A DNA stretch of 64,000 nucleotides. It comes from Enterobacterales bacterium (GTDB taxonomy: Bacteria > Pseudomonadota > Gammaproteobacteria > Enterobacterales > Kangiellaceae). The stretch covers positions 62,001 through 126,000 of the forward strand of contig JAUZSK010000051.1 in the NCBI GenBank assembly GCA_030949565.1, given 5' to 3'. Position 1 is the first letter of the stretch. The number at the start of each line of letters is the position of its first letter. A program made the translations under genes and the position numbers. Under the pieces are notes generated by a model that saw only the letters and a program-made list of their open reading frames with translations, was not told the DNA's origin and searched no databases. Shown here piece by piece: positions 20,219 to 32,585 of this stretch.

Positions 20219-21067
20219 TTATTTAACACCCAACTCATACGCTTCCCAAGTCCGGCTATGCGGCAACTCATCGTCCAACCAATAGGCGTTATCTTTTTCT
20301 ATCACTAGAATTTCTTCAAATTTAACGCCAATTCCATCTATGCAAAAATGAGGCTCAACCGCCCATAACCCTTCTGCCGGAGGACGGTCAGAAGTTCTTC
20401 GATGATTCCAATTAGGTGAGTCAAAAATCCAACCTTTTTTAGTGGCTAAACTTTTCCAAACAAGCCAAAGAACATGTTTTAAACTTAATTGTTTGTAGGT
20501 GATTTTACGCCAAAATTGACGGCTTTCATTAAATATACGATGGCCTAAAACCTCTCCAATATGTTTGCGATGACAATTTACAGCACCTATATCCTGCATC
20601 TTTTGATTGACCGCCTGCTCGATTATTTGGAAACTTTCACCCTTTTTCACCATTGCTAAAATCATTTTTCTAAAAGACTTAAGCTGGTGATACATGGCTT
20701 GATACGGCTCATCATCGCCGAAACTAAAAGATAAGGAGGTATCAACAATATAGCCATCATAAATTGGTGCAGCATCAAGAATAACAGGCATGCCTTTTTC
20801 AAGTTTATGCTCTGTCGCCAAGGCTTCGAATGCACCAAAATCACCCGGATAACCGGTTCGTTTACCAAACAGTACCACTGGAACATGAAAATAACTATGG
20901 ACGCCTTGCTGATGAAATAGTTTACGCAGCCTACGCGCTATTTTTATCTCGGAGTCCCCTACTTGTAACATCGACCGTGCTTCTTCAAGCGTTTGGTAGG
21001 ACTTTTGTTGATACTGTTTGAACAGCTTAAGCTGTTGCTGGGAAAAGCTTCTATATTGAATACTCAT
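20219..21067 (-). CDS. M24-family metallopeptidase-like protein (aminopeptidase P/methionine aminopeptidase fold)
   Basis: VILDAAPIYDGYIVDTSLSFSFG, CHRKHIGEVLGHRIF, WAVEPHFCIDGIGVKFEEILVIE. Confidence 0.8.
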   Translation of the reverse strand: MSIQYRSFSQQQLKLFKQYQQKSYQTLEEARSMLQVGDSEIKIARRLRKLFHQQGVHSYFHVPVVLFGKRTGYPGDFGAFEALATEHKLEKGMPVILDAAPIYDGYIVDTSLSFSFGDDEPYQAMYHQLKSFRKMILAMVKKGESFQIIEQAVNQKMQDIGAVNCHRKHIGEVLGHRIFNESRQFWRKITYKQLSLKHVLWLVWKSLATKKGWIFDSPNWNHRRTSDRPPAEGLWAVEPHFCIDGIGVKFEEILVIEKDNAYWLDDELPHSRTWEAYELGVK

Positions 21068-21265
21068 TGGATTTTCATTGCCTAAAAGTCAATTGTTCAC
21101 CCTAAATAAGGGGTAATTCATGCTATTTGTCACAATATCACATAAAAAAGTCTAGAAATATGTAATCTTTATTACCTCGACGGCGTTATAAAGAAAAATA
21201 CTTAAAATTCGAGTGTTTTAAGTTTTCAGTTCAGCCATGTTTTATAGTATGGCGGTTTATAGGAG

Positions 21266-22945
21266 ATGATTATGCAGCCTGTTGTTTTGTCCACCCAATC
21301 CCATCGATCTTGGCTATTAAATACCTTACTTGGTATGTCCTTGACACTATTTTTAGCCGCCTGTGGCGGTGGGGGCTCTGAAACCACCACACCGCCACCG
21401 CCTCCGCCACCAGACAAATCAATTTCCCAAATGCAGGCCGCTCGTTTTTTGACACAGGCTACTTTTGGTGCAGACGAAGCTTCCATTAATCAATTAGCAG
21501 CCCTTGGTTATGATGATTGGTTACAACAACAATTTACCCTGCCACCAAGCCTGCATTTGCCTTTAGTAATGGAATATCCTGATGACAATACGCTAGACCA
21601 AACAATGCGCTATGAAGTCTGGTGGCGCCAAGCGATTACGGCTAATGATCAATTGCGACAAAGGGTGGCTTGGGCATTGAGTCAAATTTTTGTTATTTCC
21701 GATAAGAGTGCCCTAAATCAAACGCCCTATGGTATTGCTAATTATTACGATATTTTAGTGGCAAATGCTTTTGGTAATTATCGAGATCTAATGCAACAAG
21801 TCACTTTAAGCCCCATGATGGGGGTTTATCTCTCAATGCTAGGTAATGAAAAACCAAATATTGCACTCAATATCCGGCCCGATGAAAACTATGCCCGTGA
21901 ACTCATGCAACTGTTTACTATTGGTCTAGTGAAGCTCAATATTGATGGTTCGCCACAGCTCGATAACAATGGTCAGCCGACTAATACTTATGATCAAGAT
22001 ACCATTAAAGGCTTCGCCCATGTATTCACAGGCTGGCACTTTGCCGATAATCCCAGTTGGTATCAAGTACGAATTAATGTTTTTGATCCCATGAAAGCGT
22101 TTGAGGATTTTCACGATACCAGTGAGAAAAGACTGCTGGATGGATTTATTATTCCTGCTGGTGGTAGTGCTTTGTCTGATCTTAATAGCGCCTTAGATAA
22201 TGTATTTAATCATCCCAATGTAGGGCCTTTTGTAGCACATCGGCTTGTCCAACAACTGGTGACTAGCAACCCTTCCCCTGCCTACGTTCAGCGAGTAGCC
22301 ACCGTTTTTAATAACAATGGTCAAGGTGTACGCGGTGATCTCAAAGCAGTAATCAAAGCGATCTTAACCGACAATGAAGCCATTTCCACAAACACGCTGA
22401 CTGACCCGACTTTCGGCAAACTAAAAGAACCACTTTTGCGTTTTACACAGCTTTGGCGCGCATTCCATGCCACCGCTGAATCAGGTAAATATTGGTTTGG
22501 TTTTAGTGAATATTTTACCGGCCAAGCGCCCCTATCGGCTCCTCATGTATTTAACTTTTATTCGCCAAGTTACTCACCTTCAGGCCCCATTGCTGACGCT
22601 GGACTTGTCGCTCCAGAATTTGAAATTCTGAATGAAACCTTTATCACCCATACCCTAAATTGGTTGGCCTATTCGACCTATATTGGCTATCAAGGCATTC
22701 CACTCGACCCACCGGATCCTGACCGAATACTGATTAACATTGACCAAGAATTAATCCTCGCCGCCAATCCGGTCGCACTGGTTGATCGATACAATCTGTT
22801 ATTGCTTTCTGGACAAATGGATACCAACATGAAAGCCGAACTAGTTGCCTCGATTGAAGCCATCCCCGCTAGTGAGCCCTTACTAAGAGTACTTAATAGC
22901 CTCTTTTTAACCGTCGCTTCCCCTCAATACTCCATACAAAAGTGA
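21266..22945 (+). CDS. DUF1800 domain lipoprotein
   Basis: Lipobox LFLAACGGGG; RFLTQATFGADEASI, NENYARELMQLFTIGL-like motif (DENYARELMQLFTIGLVKL), GFAHVFTGW. Confidence 0.92.
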   Translation: MIMQPVVLSTQSHRSWLLNTLLGMSLTLFLAACGGGGSETTTPPPPPPPDKSISQMQAARFLTQATFGADEASINQLAALGYDDWLQQQFTLPPSLHLPLVMEYPDDNTLDQTMRYEVWWRQAITANDQLRQRVAWALSQIFVISDKSALNQTPYGIANYYDILVANAFGNYRDLMQQVTLSPMMGVYLSMLGNEKPNIALNIRPDENYARELMQLFTIGLVKLNIDGSPQLDNNGQPTNTYDQDTIKGFAHVFTGWHFADNPSWYQVRINVFDPMKAFEDFHDTSEKRLLDGFIIPAGGSALSDLNSALDNVFNHPNVGPFVAHRLVQQLVTSNPSPAYVQRVATVFNNNGQGVRGDLKAVIKAILTDNEAISTNTLTDPTFGKLKEPLLRFTQLWRAFHATAESGKYWFGFSEYFTGQAPLSAPHVFNFYSPSYSPSGPIADAGLVAPEFEILNETFITHTLNWLAYSTYIGYQGIPLDPPDPDRILINIDQELILAANPVALVDRYNLLLLSGQMDTNMKAELVASIEAIPASEPLLRVLNSLFLTVASPQYSIQK

Positions 22946-22955
22946 GGACTAATCA

Positions 22956-24323
22956 ATGAATATTAAACGTCGAAATTTTATAAAACGATCAATCTTATCA
23001 ACCGCTGGAACGGCTAGTTGGATGGCAATGGGTAATCAATTTAGCTTGGTCTCTGCCGCTAAAGCCAATGCGATGGCTCCACCAACCGGATACAAAGCCT
23101 TAGTCTGTTTGTTCTTACATGGCGGCAATGACTCTTTTAATATGGTGATCCCAAGTTCACCAAGTGGTTATGCAACTTACCAAGCCACCCGTCAGAACAT
23201 GGCAATTGATCAGCAAAGCTTAATCCCAATCAATCCGCTGAATGTGAGTGGTGAAAGCTATGGTTTAAACCCCGCGTTAGCCCCTGTCGCCACACTGTTC
23301 AATCAACAAAAGCTTGCCTTTGTGCAGAATGTGGGAACGCTCATTCAACCGACCAGTAAGTTACAGATACAACAGGGCTCTGCAGTATTGCCACCACAAC
23401 TATTTTCACACAATGATCAACAAAGACATTGGCAAACCGCATGGCCTCAGGAAAATCAAAAAACTGGCTGGGCCGGTCGAATGGCCGATCTGATCGCCGA
23501 TACTAATACTAACTTGTCTATGAATATTTCATTTAGTGGTATCAATAAATTACAGACAGGATTTACTAGTTCAGCTTACTCCATGAGCGACCAGGGCGCA
23601 CCCTTGATGGCTGCTTTATCTGCGGGTGCCGAGCCTGGCAACGAGGAACGCATGGCCCTGATCCAACGATTAACTCAACAAACCCAACATGTAATGGAAA
23701 AAACCTATGGTCAAACCATAGAAAGAGCTTCAGATTTAGCCATTTTGGTGAACAATGCCTTGACCTTAGCACCAGATATGTCAGCATTTTTCAACAACAA
23801 TAATTCATTATCTCGTGATCTTGAAATGGTGTCTAAGATGATCGCCATCGAGCAACAACTACCTCAGCAACAACAGATCTTTTTTGTTGGGGTGGGAGGC
23901 TGGGACACCCATGATGATCAAATTGTTAATCATGCTAATTTATTAAACCGATTATCTCAGGCCATGTCCGACTTTAATGATGCCTTAACTTCAATTGGCA
24001 TGGATTCCAATGTCACAACATTTACCATGTCTGATTTTGGTCGCACACTTACCAGTAATGGCGATGGTACTGATCATGGTTGGGGCGGCGTGCAAATGGT
24101 TATGGGTGGCGCTGTGAATGGAGGTAATTTCTACGGAAATATTCCGGATCTAACCTTAGGTAGCAACGATGATTTTGCCGATGGAAGAATGATTCCAACC
24201 ACATCGGTGGATCAATATGCCGCGACACTCGCCAAGTGGTTCGGATTAACGCCGACGGAGCTCAGTAGCATATTCCCTAATCTTGTTAACTTTAATTCCA
24301 GTGACCTAGGTTTTATGGTTTAA
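22956..24323 (+). CDS. DUF1501 domain protein with twin-basic (KRRNFIKR) N-terminus
   Basis: [49 protein letters not shown]. Confidence 0.93.
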   Translation: MNIKRRNFIKRSILSTAGTASWMAMGNQFSLVSAAKANAMAPPTGYKALVCLFLHGGNDSFNMVIPSSPSGYATYQATRQNMAIDQQSLIPINPLNVSGESYGLNPALAPVATLFNQQKLAFVQNVGTLIQPTSKLQIQQGSAVLPPQLFSHNDQQRHWQTAWPQENQKTGWAGRMADLIADTNTNLSMNISFSGINKLQTGFTSSAYSMSDQGAPLMAALSAGAEPGNEERMALIQRLTQQTQHVMEKTYGQTIERASDLAILVNNALTLAPDMSAFFNNNNSLSRDLEMVSKMIAIEQQLPQQQQIFFVGVGGWDTHDDQIVNHANLLNRLSQAMSDFNDALTSIGMDSNVTTFTMSDFGRTLTSNGDGTDHGWGGVQMVMGGAVNGGNFYGNIPDLTLGSNDDFADGRMIPTTSVDQYAATLAKWFGLTPTELSSIFPNLVNFNSSDLGFMV

Positions 24324-24432
24324 ACTGATTTAATCGGTAACCTTAGCTAGGCCCCGAAAATAATAATCTTCAATCAATTCTCATCAAGAAAGATTGAAGG
24401 TTATTAAGCTTTATTGAGCACAAAAAAAGCGC

Positions 24433-25449
24433 TTAAGCCTTGTTAACAATCCCAGCATTGTTACCTTCCAGTGCGCGTTCAGCGCGATAGCTGGATCGCA
24501 CAAAGGGCCCCGCAACGACCTCTCTAAAACCTAAATCAAGCCCCCAATTTCTATATTGATCAAACTCGCTGGGGTTAACATATCTTTCCACTTTCAAATG
24601 ATTGGGCGTTGGTCTTAAATATTGTCCAAGCGTGATGATATCAACTCCAATATCAATTAAATCTTGCAGTGTTTGTTTTATTTCTTGGTCGGTTTCACCC
24701 AGCCCTAACATTAAACTGGTTTTGGTTAGAATATCAGGTCGGTATAATTTTGCATGGGCCAGCATATCTAACGTGCGCTGGTAACTGGCTCGTGGATCTC
24801 TTACCGGGTGAGTTAAGCGCTTAACGGTTTCAATATTTTGTGCAAAGACGACGATGCCTGAATCCAAGACTTCTTCTAACGCAATTAGATTGCCGCTAAA
24901 GTCTGGCGTTAAAACTTCGACCTTAGTTTGTGGATTACGTTTAACCACCGCTTTGACACATTCTGCATAATGATGCGCGCCACCATCCTCTAAGTCATCT
25001 CTATCGACCGAGGTAAATACGATATATTTTAAACCCATTAATTCAACTGACTCAGCGGAATTTTCGGGTTCATTTAAATCCAGCCAGCCGTTAGGGTTAC
25101 CGGTATCCACAGAACAAAAGCGACAAGCTCGAGTACAAACAGAACCCATAAGCATAATTGTAGCGGTACCCGCTGTCCAACATTCACCTATATTAGGGCA
25201 TTTTGATTCTTCACAGACCGTACTTAGTTTATTGTTTCTGACATTATTTTTAACTTGCTGATAACCTTTACCGCTCGGCAGCGATACTTTTAACCAACTG
25301 GGTTTTTTATTAGCTTTCACCGACTCTACAGAATTATGCTTTTTAACACCATCCTTTATGGCCGAAAAACCCTGTTGGGTTTTAAATTTTTTGCCACTTT
25401 CAATCAGCGTAATAGGAATATTTTTTTCTCGTGTCATGATTTTACTCAA
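24433..25449 (-). CDS. lipA: Lipoyl synthase
   Basis: [29 protein letters not shown]. Confidence 0.98.
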   Translation of the reverse strand: MSKIMTREKNIPITLIESGKKFKTQQGFSAIKDGVKKHNSVESVKANKKPSWLKVSLPSGKGYQQVKNNVRNNKLSTVCEESKCPNIGECWTAGTATIMLMGSVCTRACRFCSVDTGNPNGWLDLNEPENSAESVELMGLKYIVFTSVDRDDLEDGGAHHYAECVKAVVKRNPQTKVEVLTPDFSGNLIALEEVLDSGIVVFAQNIETVKRLTHPVRDPRASYQRTLDMLAHAKLYRPDILTKTSLMLGLGETDQEIKQTLQDLIDIGVDIITLGQYLRPTPNHLKVERYVNPSEFDQYRNWGLDLGFREVVAGPFVRSSYRAERALEGNNAGIVNKA

Positions 25450-26108
25450 TCTAAAAATTGCAAACGACTAGCTGTATCGTAGCTTTTATAATCCAAATTT
25501 TTCATGATGGATTTCAGCAATATTGGCTGTAATTTTTCTAGGCTATTAATTTCTGATAATTCTGACAATTGCGTAACCGCTAAACCGGCATAACCGCAAG
25601 GATTAATTTGCTCAAACGGGGTTTTATCCATCGCAACGTTAAGTGCTAAGCCATGAAAAGAACAACCTCGTTTTATTTTTAAACCGACTGAGGCGATTTT
25701 TTTTTGAGCAACATAAACGCCAGGAGCATCCGCTCTAGACATGGCGTCAATTTTTAGCTCGTTCAGTAACCCAACCACGCTTTGTTCAATCGCTGTGACT
25801 AGCTTTCTTACACCAAAATTCTTTCGTTTTAGATCAATTAAAAAATATACCACCTGTTGACCAGGTCCATGGTAGGTAATTTGCCCACCGCGATCAACTT
25901 GAATTACGGGAATATCACTCATGCTAAGCAAATGCTCAGATTTTCCAGCCTGCCCTTGGGTAAATACTGGTTCATGCTCAACCAACCAAATTTCATCACT
26001 AGTCATTTGATCGCGTTGTTGGGTAAAATTTTGCATAGCCTTCCAAACAGGAAGGTAAGCTTGTCGATTAAGTTGCCGAACAATACAGTAATCTTGCTGG
26101 CTATTCAT
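25446..26108 (-). CDS. lipB: Octanoyltransferase
   Basis: [23 protein letters not shown]; adjacent to lipA. Confidence 0.97.
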   Translation of the reverse strand: MNSQQDYCIVRQLNRQAYLPVWKAMQNFTQQRDQMTSDEIWLVEHEPVFTQGQAGKSEHLLSMSDIPVIQVDRGGQITYHGPGQQVVYFLIDLKRKNFGVRKLVTAIEQSVVGLLNELKIDAMSRADAPGVYVAQKKIASVGLKIKRGCSFHGLALNVAMDKTPFEQINPCGYAGLAVTQLSELSEINSLEKLQPILLKSIMKNLDYKSYDTASRLQFLD

Positions 26109-26129
26109 AGCAGTATCTCTTAGGTTAAG

Positions 26130-26387
26130 CTACAAACAAACTTTAACGCAGTCTAGCTCATTAACGGCTAAATAGATTTCATCAAGTTGCTGCTTTGAGG
26201 TTGCCATAAGGTTTACCGTAACTGCGACATAATTACCATTTTTACTATGATTAAGTTTAGCCACATAGTCACCGGGAATATGTCGATTGATCACTGTAAT
26301 AATTTCATCTTCTGCGTTTCGATTGGCGTGTGCCATGGCTTTAAACATAAAGTCACAGGGGAACTGCCATAACTCATCTTCGCTCAT
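26130..26387 (-). CDS. ybeD: YbeD/DUF493 family protein
   Basis: WQFPCDFMFKAMA ... VAVTVNLMATSKQQLDEIY; between lipB and dacA. Confidence 0.9.
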   Translation of the reverse strand: MSEDELWQFPCDFMFKAMAHANRNAEDEIITVINRHIPGDYVAKLNHSKNGNYVAVTVNLMATSKQQLDEIYLAVNELDCVKVCL

Positions 26388-26419
26388 ATTTTACCTAACC
26401 ATTAAAATAAAAATCTAAC

Positions 26420-27610
26420 TCAAAATAAAGAACCAAACCACCGTGCAACCTTGTCCGACATACGACCAAAGAATCCCGCTTCTTTCACTTCTTCAAGTGC
26501 GACTAACGGATATTCAGCAATGGTTTTATCATTGATAGTAAAAAATATTTTTCCTATAAATTGTCCTTTATTAATGGGAGCTTCAATGTCTTTTTCAACC
26601 ACGTAGCGAGCTTTAATCTTTTTGGCACTACCTCTTGGTATGGTTAAATAAATATCTTTTGCAATACCAAGACTGATCTTTTCTTTATCTCCCATCCAAA
26701 TTTTTTGTTGGTGCAGCTTTTTACCCGCTTGCAAAGGGTTAACTGTTTCAAAAAAACGAAATCCATAAGCCAAGAGTTTTTTACTTTCATTTTTTCGAGC
26801 TCGCTTACTCTTCGTACCCATCACTACCGATACAAGCCGCATACTATTTTTTATAGCCGATGAAACTAGGCAATAGCCTGCGGCATCAGTATGTCCTGTT
26901 TTAATACCGTCAACCTTCATACTTTCATCCCAGAGTAGAGAATTGCGATTGGGTTGCTTTATCGCATTGAAGGTGAACCATTTTTCTTTATAGTATTTGT
27001 ATTCGCTGGGGAAATCACGAATCATTGCAGCAGCTAGAATAGCCAAATCTTTTGCCGTAGAGGTATGTCCATCAGCGGGCAAACCATTAGAGTTTACAAA
27101 ATGGGTATTCAGCATACCGAGTCTGACGGCATGTTGATTCATCAATTTTGCAAAAACATCCTCGCTACCGGCAATATGTTCCGCTAACGCCACCGATGCA
27201 TCATTACCTGATTGAATAATGACACCTTTAAGTAAATCTTCAACTGATACCTCGGTATTGACTTCAACCCAAGTAAGAGAACTACCTTTAAATAAGGGGT
27301 TTTGAGCCCATGCATTCTCACTAATATGGACCATGTCTGCTAACTTGAGATTGCCCGATTCTATTTCGGCTGAAACCACATAACTAGTCATCATTTTAGT
27401 GAGACTAGCCGGCGGCAAAGGCATGTCCGCATTATGTTCGGCGATAATTTTACCGCTATGAAAGTCCATAACTATATAGGATTTGGCGGACAATTCTGGC
27501 GCAGCGGGTGTAATTGCTTGAGCAAAACCGAACATAAAAGAGAGCATAAAGACTAAGCCGATTAGGCTATGCTTTACGGTTTGTGGAGTTTTTCTGCCTA
27601 ATTTAAACAA
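26420..27610 (-). CDS. dacA: D-alanyl-D-alanine carboxypeptidase (PBP5/6-like)
   Basis: PASLTKMMTSYV (SxxK), SGNDA (SxN), KTGHT (KTG). Confidence 0.96.
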   Translation of the reverse strand: MFKLGRKTPQTVKHSLIGLVFMLSFMFGFAQAITPAAPELSAKSYIVMDFHSGKIIAEHNADMPLPPASLTKMMTSYVVSAEIESGNLKLADMVHISENAWAQNPLFKGSSLTWVEVNTEVSVEDLLKGVIIQSGNDASVALAEHIAGSEDVFAKLMNQHAVRLGMLNTHFVNSNGLPADGHTSTAKDLAILAAAMIRDFPSEYKYYKEKWFTFNAIKQPNRNSLLWDESMKVDGIKTGHTDAAGYCLVSSAIKNSMRLVSVVMGTKSKRARKNESKKLLAYGFRFFETVNPLQAGKKLHQQKIWMGDKEKISLGIAKDIYLTIPRGSAKKIKARYVVEKDIEAPINKGQFIGKIFFTINDKTIAEYPLVALEEVKEAGFFGRMSDKVARWFGSLF

Positions 27611-27765
27611 TGCTGACTTACCTTAATTAATATGATCGTTTGAAGCGGTTAATCGAAATTTTTAGCCTGATAATATATCTTCTACCAACTAATTGCGCGG
27701 ATTATACCACTATTTGACCAACACAATAGTCCGAAACACTAATAAAATAGGGGTTATAAGGCTTT

Positions 27766-28681
27766 CTATTCTTGATAGACAATACTTGGTTTACCGAGTT
27801 CTGTATGTTTGATAGTTTCAACCAGCTTGTTAGCCATGGAAAGATCATCAACTGGTCCAATTCTTACGCGATATAGTTTCTTACCGGATCGCTGAATCAA
27901 GCTGATTTTAACCGGTAATTGAATTTCGCGAGCAAGAATTTTCTGCAGGGTTTCAGCTCGCTGACGGCTAGAATAAGCACCTACTTGAACAAAGCGCTTT
28001 CTGTCACTTTGGCCTTTATTTGATGCCATTAAGAGCGGTTTAGTCTTCACTTGTCCCAAAACTGATATAGGCCGTTTGGTCGAAGGTCTTGAATTAGAAT
28101 GCAATGTTGTTTGAGAATCAAAACCAATGCTTTCAATTGAAACGTTTGCTGTTCCTTTTTCAGCCATGCCCAATTTATAGGCCGCTGCGTAAGAAAGGTC
28201 AATAATTCGTGACTTGATAAAGGGACCTCGATCGTTCACTCTAACAATTATTTCACGCCCATTATCATGATTAGTCACTTTAACATAACAGGGTATTGGC
28301 AGCGTTTTATGCGCCGCAGTTAGTTTTAACATATCATAGGTTTCACCACTGGAGGTTCGGCGCCCATGAAAATTTGAACCGTACCAGCTAGCGACACCTT
28401 TTTGTTTAAAATGATTGGCGCTTGGAAGAACGTGGTACACCTGACCATAGACTTCATAGCTTTTGGGGTTGCCGTAACGACTGGGAGATACTGCTCTAGG
28501 CACAGCAGGCTTAACCTGCGTCCAATCGACCGGTCCTTTTGGCCCGGCATCAACTTGCCCAGTTTTTTTTATTCGCACAAGAGAACAAAATGACAAGTAG
28601 CAATACAGAAAATACCGCTTTCAAGCAAATACCGAGTGGTTGAAAAAAGTTAAGAATTTTGGCTGATGATAGCTGTTTCAT
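27766..28681 (-). pseudogene. rlpA: RlpA septal lytic transglycosylase lipoprotein, apparent frameshift near N-terminus
   Basis: GVASWYGSNFHGRRTSSGETYDM, SPOR-like C-terminus. Signal peptide MKQLSSAKILNFFQPLGICLKAVFSVLLLVILFSCANKK is in another frame, joined by removing one base of the T8 run at 28563-28570. Confidence 0.85.
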
Positions 28682-28704
28682 TTCCTCAAATATCTTGTAT
28701 GTTA

Positions 28705-29828
28705 TTATCCGGGTAACAGTTTTTTATGTGTTTGAATACCCATTAATATGCCGAAGGATGCCATTAAAGTTACCATGGAGGTACCGCCATAACTGACCAA
28801 GGGTAGAGGCAGACCAACCACAGGTAAAATTCCCGTCACCATGCCTATATTCACGAAAACATAGACAAAAAAGGTTAAAGTAATCGCGCCTGCAAGTAAT
28901 CGGGTGTAGGTATCTTGAGCATTGATGGCAATTAAAAAACCTCTACCAATAATCCAAAGATAAATACTTATTAGTAATAATACACCATAAAAACCAAATT
29001 CTTCACCTAATACCGCAAAAATGAAGTCTGTATTTCTTTCGGGTAAAAATTCCAATTGTGACTGCGTGCCTTCTAACCATCCTTTGCCATTCATTCCGCC
29101 TGAACCAATGGCTATTTCTGATTGGATAATGTGATAACCGCTCCCTAAACGATCTTTTTCAGGATCTAAGAAGGTTAAGACCCTCTGCTTTTGATAGGGT
29201 TGCATCACAAAAATCCAGTGAATTGGTGCATAGACTACGACCACCAAAAAACAAGAGAGTAAAATACGCCAGCTAATTCCCGCCAAAAAAATGACAAAAG
29301 CGCCAGAACTTGCAATAAGAATAGCGGTGCCCAAGTCCGGTTGAATTAATATCAAATAACTAGGAATACCGATTAGAATAGCCGCTACAAACAATTCCCT
29401 TAAATTCGGTGGCAATTTACGTTCACTAAAATACCAAGCGACCATCATTGGAACAGCTATCTTCATAATTTCCGATGGTTGAAAGCGGAAAAAGCCTAGA
29501 TTAAGCCAACGTTGCGCACCTTTGCCCATTTGCCCAAAAACAATCACCATCAATAAGAGAATAATACCACCGGCAAAAATAAAAGGCGTCCAAGTTTTGT
29601 AAATTCTCGGTGGGATCCACGCCATAAAAAACATGGCGCCGAAGGCAACCGCGAGACGAATAATTTGCCTCTGCAATTGTGACATATTTTCTCCAGAAGC
29701 ACTGTATAGGATAATCAAACCAAATCCCATCAGGACTAGCAACCAGCCAACAAGGGTAAATCTAAATGCAGCCTCATGGCTAGAGACTTACGCCGTTGAT
29801 AAGCAAAATCACTTTCTAGATAGGTCAT
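28705..29828 (-). pseudogene. rodA: RodA, apparent 1-nt frameshift near N-terminus
   Basis: SEDS motifs; upstream MTYLESDFAYQRRKSLAMRLHLDLPLLAG in another frame; shift at ~29745. Confidence 0.88.
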
Positions 29829-31706
29829 GGCTTAGTGCTCCCATTAAAATAAGCATCAAACACTTTGCGCGCAACTGGCGCTGCGCTTTCTCCTCCATGA
29901 CCACCATTTTCAGCCACTACCACTATCGCTACTTCAGGTTGTTTGATTGGTGCATAGCCGACATAAATTGCATTATCGTGATATTTTTTATCAATTTTAC
30001 TAGCGTCATAAACTCTATCTTCATTTAATTTTCTCAATTGTACTGTACCGGTTTTTCCGGCCGATTGATAACTAGCGCCAGCAAATGCTTTTTTTGCCGT
30101 ACCCCAAGGATAGCGAGTAACTTCCTCCATCGCTGTACGTACAATTTTTTAAGTTTTTTCCATCCCCAAAGTCAACTTGATTTTTAGCCATGGTTGCAGG
30201 TTTCGTAACCCATTGACCCTTTATTTTTTCATTGGTCACTAAACGTAGATTATATCGATGCTCGCCATTGGCTAGAACCGCAATAGCATTAACCAATTGC
30301 AATGGTGTCGCATTCCAGTAACCTTGACCAATACCAGTGATGACCGTTTCACCGGGAAACCAATCAATTCCTCGTTGTGATTTTTTCCATTGGCGCGACG
30401 GCATAATCCCCGTCAATTCTTCTCCCATATCAATACCAGTGGACACGCCAAATCCAAAACCTTCCATACTTTTTGATATTAAATCTATTCCCATCTTGTA
30501 GGCCAGCTCATAAAAAAACGGATCGCAAGATTGAGTAATCGCTTTTGCGACTTTTACCTTGTCGCCATGACCTCTTGGCGTCCAATCATGGTAAATTCTT
30601 TCTTCTTTATTAGGTATTACCCAATAGCCTGGATCTTTGATACTTGTATTTTTATTAATAGTTTTACTTTGTAAACCAGCGAAAGCGAGCATAGGTTTAA
30701 TCGTCGACCCTGGAGAATATAAACCTCGAAGAGCTCGATTGAATAAAGGGTGAGCCTTAGAGTTAATTAATTTTGCATAATCTTTTTGAGAGATGCCTGT
30801 CACAAACTCATTTGGATCATAACCTGGGTTACTGACTAACGCTAAATTTCGCCATTACGTGGATCAACCACAATAACAGAACCTCTAAATCCTTCAATCG
30901 CTTTAGTAGCCGCCAGTTGTATATTTATGTCGATAGAAAGGCGCAAATTATGCCCTGGAATTGGTGGCGTTTCGTTAAGAGGCTGACCAATTACTCTACC
31001 CTGAACATCGATCTCAACAGTACGACTACCAATTTTTCCATGCAGAACTTCTTCATAAAATTTTTTCTAGGCCGACTTTGCCAATATATCGAGTCGCTTT
31101 GTAATTAGACTGGTCAATGCGTTTCAGATCTTGATCATTTATTTGCCTTACCGAGCCAATAGCATGAACAATTTTTTTGCCAAAAGGATAATACCTGACC
31201 AGTCGCGCCTCAATATGAACGCCTTTGAGTTGGTGTCCATTAACTGAAAATATAGCCACTTCTTTTTCACTAAGGCGCGTTCTTAATACCACGCTTTTAA
31301 AACGCCGCTTTCCTTTAAGACGTTTTTTAAAACGCAGAATATCCTCATCACTAATAAGCTCTAAACCACGCATGATGTGCAATTCTTGTTCGAGATTTGT
31401 GGCTTGTTCGGGAATGATTTCGAGTGAATAAATTGACCTGTTTTCAGCTAATAACACGCCGTTGCGGTCATAGATTAATCCCCTATTGGGTGCGACGCTC
31501 TGTACACTGATCCGGTTATTATTGGAGCGTGTTTGAAAATCATCATAACGTATAACTTGTAGATACCAGCCACGAGATAACAGCACCATCATTAAAATAA
31601 TAACGACGACAAAAGCAAACATGCTACGAGAAGCCAAAATCTGCTTTTCGTTACGATGGTCTTTAAACGCAAAACTACTTCGTATATGATTAGTATTTTT
31701 TAGCAT
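29825..31706 (-). pseudogene. mrdA: Penicillin-binding protein 2 in pieces (three apparent frameshifts)
   Basis: Pieces 31053-31706, 30072-30803 (PGSTIKPMLAF) and 29825-30130 (SAGKTGTVQL); shifts at ~31061-31066, ~30844-30849, ~30145-30150. Confidence 0.9.
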
Positions 31707-31724
31707 AGTGCCAAATGTTTCGCC

Positions 31725-32195
31725 CTATTCTCGGTGGTAGGGATGATTAACCGTGATGCTCCATGCTCGATAGATAGCCTCGGCCAACACCACACGTGCC
31801 AATGGATGCGGAAAAGTTAACGCTGACAAAGACCAAGATTGCTGCGCTCGTTTCAAGCAAGCTTGAGATAAACCGTCTGGGCCGCCAACTAGCAGCGCAA
31901 TATTACAGCCTTTGCCTTGCCAATTTTCTATTTCTTTAGCCAGCTTCTCGGTGGTCCAGCTAGCACCATTAACGTCTAACGCAACCACCCAATCTGACGC
32001 TGCAATGGCTTTAAGAATCAGCTCACCTTCTTGTTCACACCACTTGTTTGCCAGTTGGTTCTTGCTTCTTTTAGCTGCCGCAATCTCAATAAGTTCCAAT
32101 TGGCAATCTTTGGGTAAACGCTGAGCATAGGTATGAAATGCTTGCTCTACCCATTGAGGCATTTTATGTCCAACGGCTATTAACTTAATCTTCAT
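31725..32195 (-). CDS. rlmH: 23S rRNA pseudouridine methyltransferase RlmH
   Basis: MKIKLIAVGHKMPQWV, LLVGGPDGLSQACLKRAQQSWSLSALTFPHPLARVVLAEAIYRAWSI. Confidence 0.96.
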   Translation of the reverse strand: MKIKLIAVGHKMPQWVEQAFHTYAQRLPKDCQLELIEIAAAKRSKNQLANKWCEQEGELILKAIAASDWVVALDVNGASWTTEKLAKEIENWQGKGCNIALLVGGPDGLSQACLKRAQQSWSLSALTFPHPLARVVLAEAIYRAWSITVNHPYHRE

Positions 32196-32254
32196 TCACT
32201 TAAAATCCGAACTTGATGTGACCTAGACATTTTGAATAAATCATGGTCTAAGGA

Positions 32255-32572
32255 CTACTGCCAAAGTTTTTCTAATTGATAATATTCACGGCTAGAAGGC
32301 TGCATAATATGAACAATAACGTCGCCACAATCGACCAGTATCCATTCAGACGCATCCTCACCTTCAACTCCAATAGGTGGGCGATCATTTTCTTTAAGGC
32401 TTTTGATTAGTAATATAGCAATGGATTTAACATGCCTAGATGAGGTTCCACTGGCAATGATCATATAGTCAGTGATGCTACTATCATCAGGCATTTCAAT
32501 CACAGTGATGTCTTTCGCTTTAATTTCTTCCAATTGTTGTAGGACAAAATCTTTTAAGGTGTCATTTTTCAT
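32255..32572 (-). CDS. rsfS: Ribosome silencing factor RsfS
   Basis: TDYMIIASGTSSRHVKSIA, GEDASEWILVDCGDVIVHIM. Confidence 0.95.
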   Translation of the reverse strand: MKNDTLKDFVLQQLEEIKAKDITVIEMPDDSSITDYMIIASGTSSRHVKSIAILLIKSLKENDRPPIGVEGEDASEWILVDCGDVIVHIMQPSSREYYQLEKLWQ

Positions 32573-32585
32573 TAATGGGTTACTC

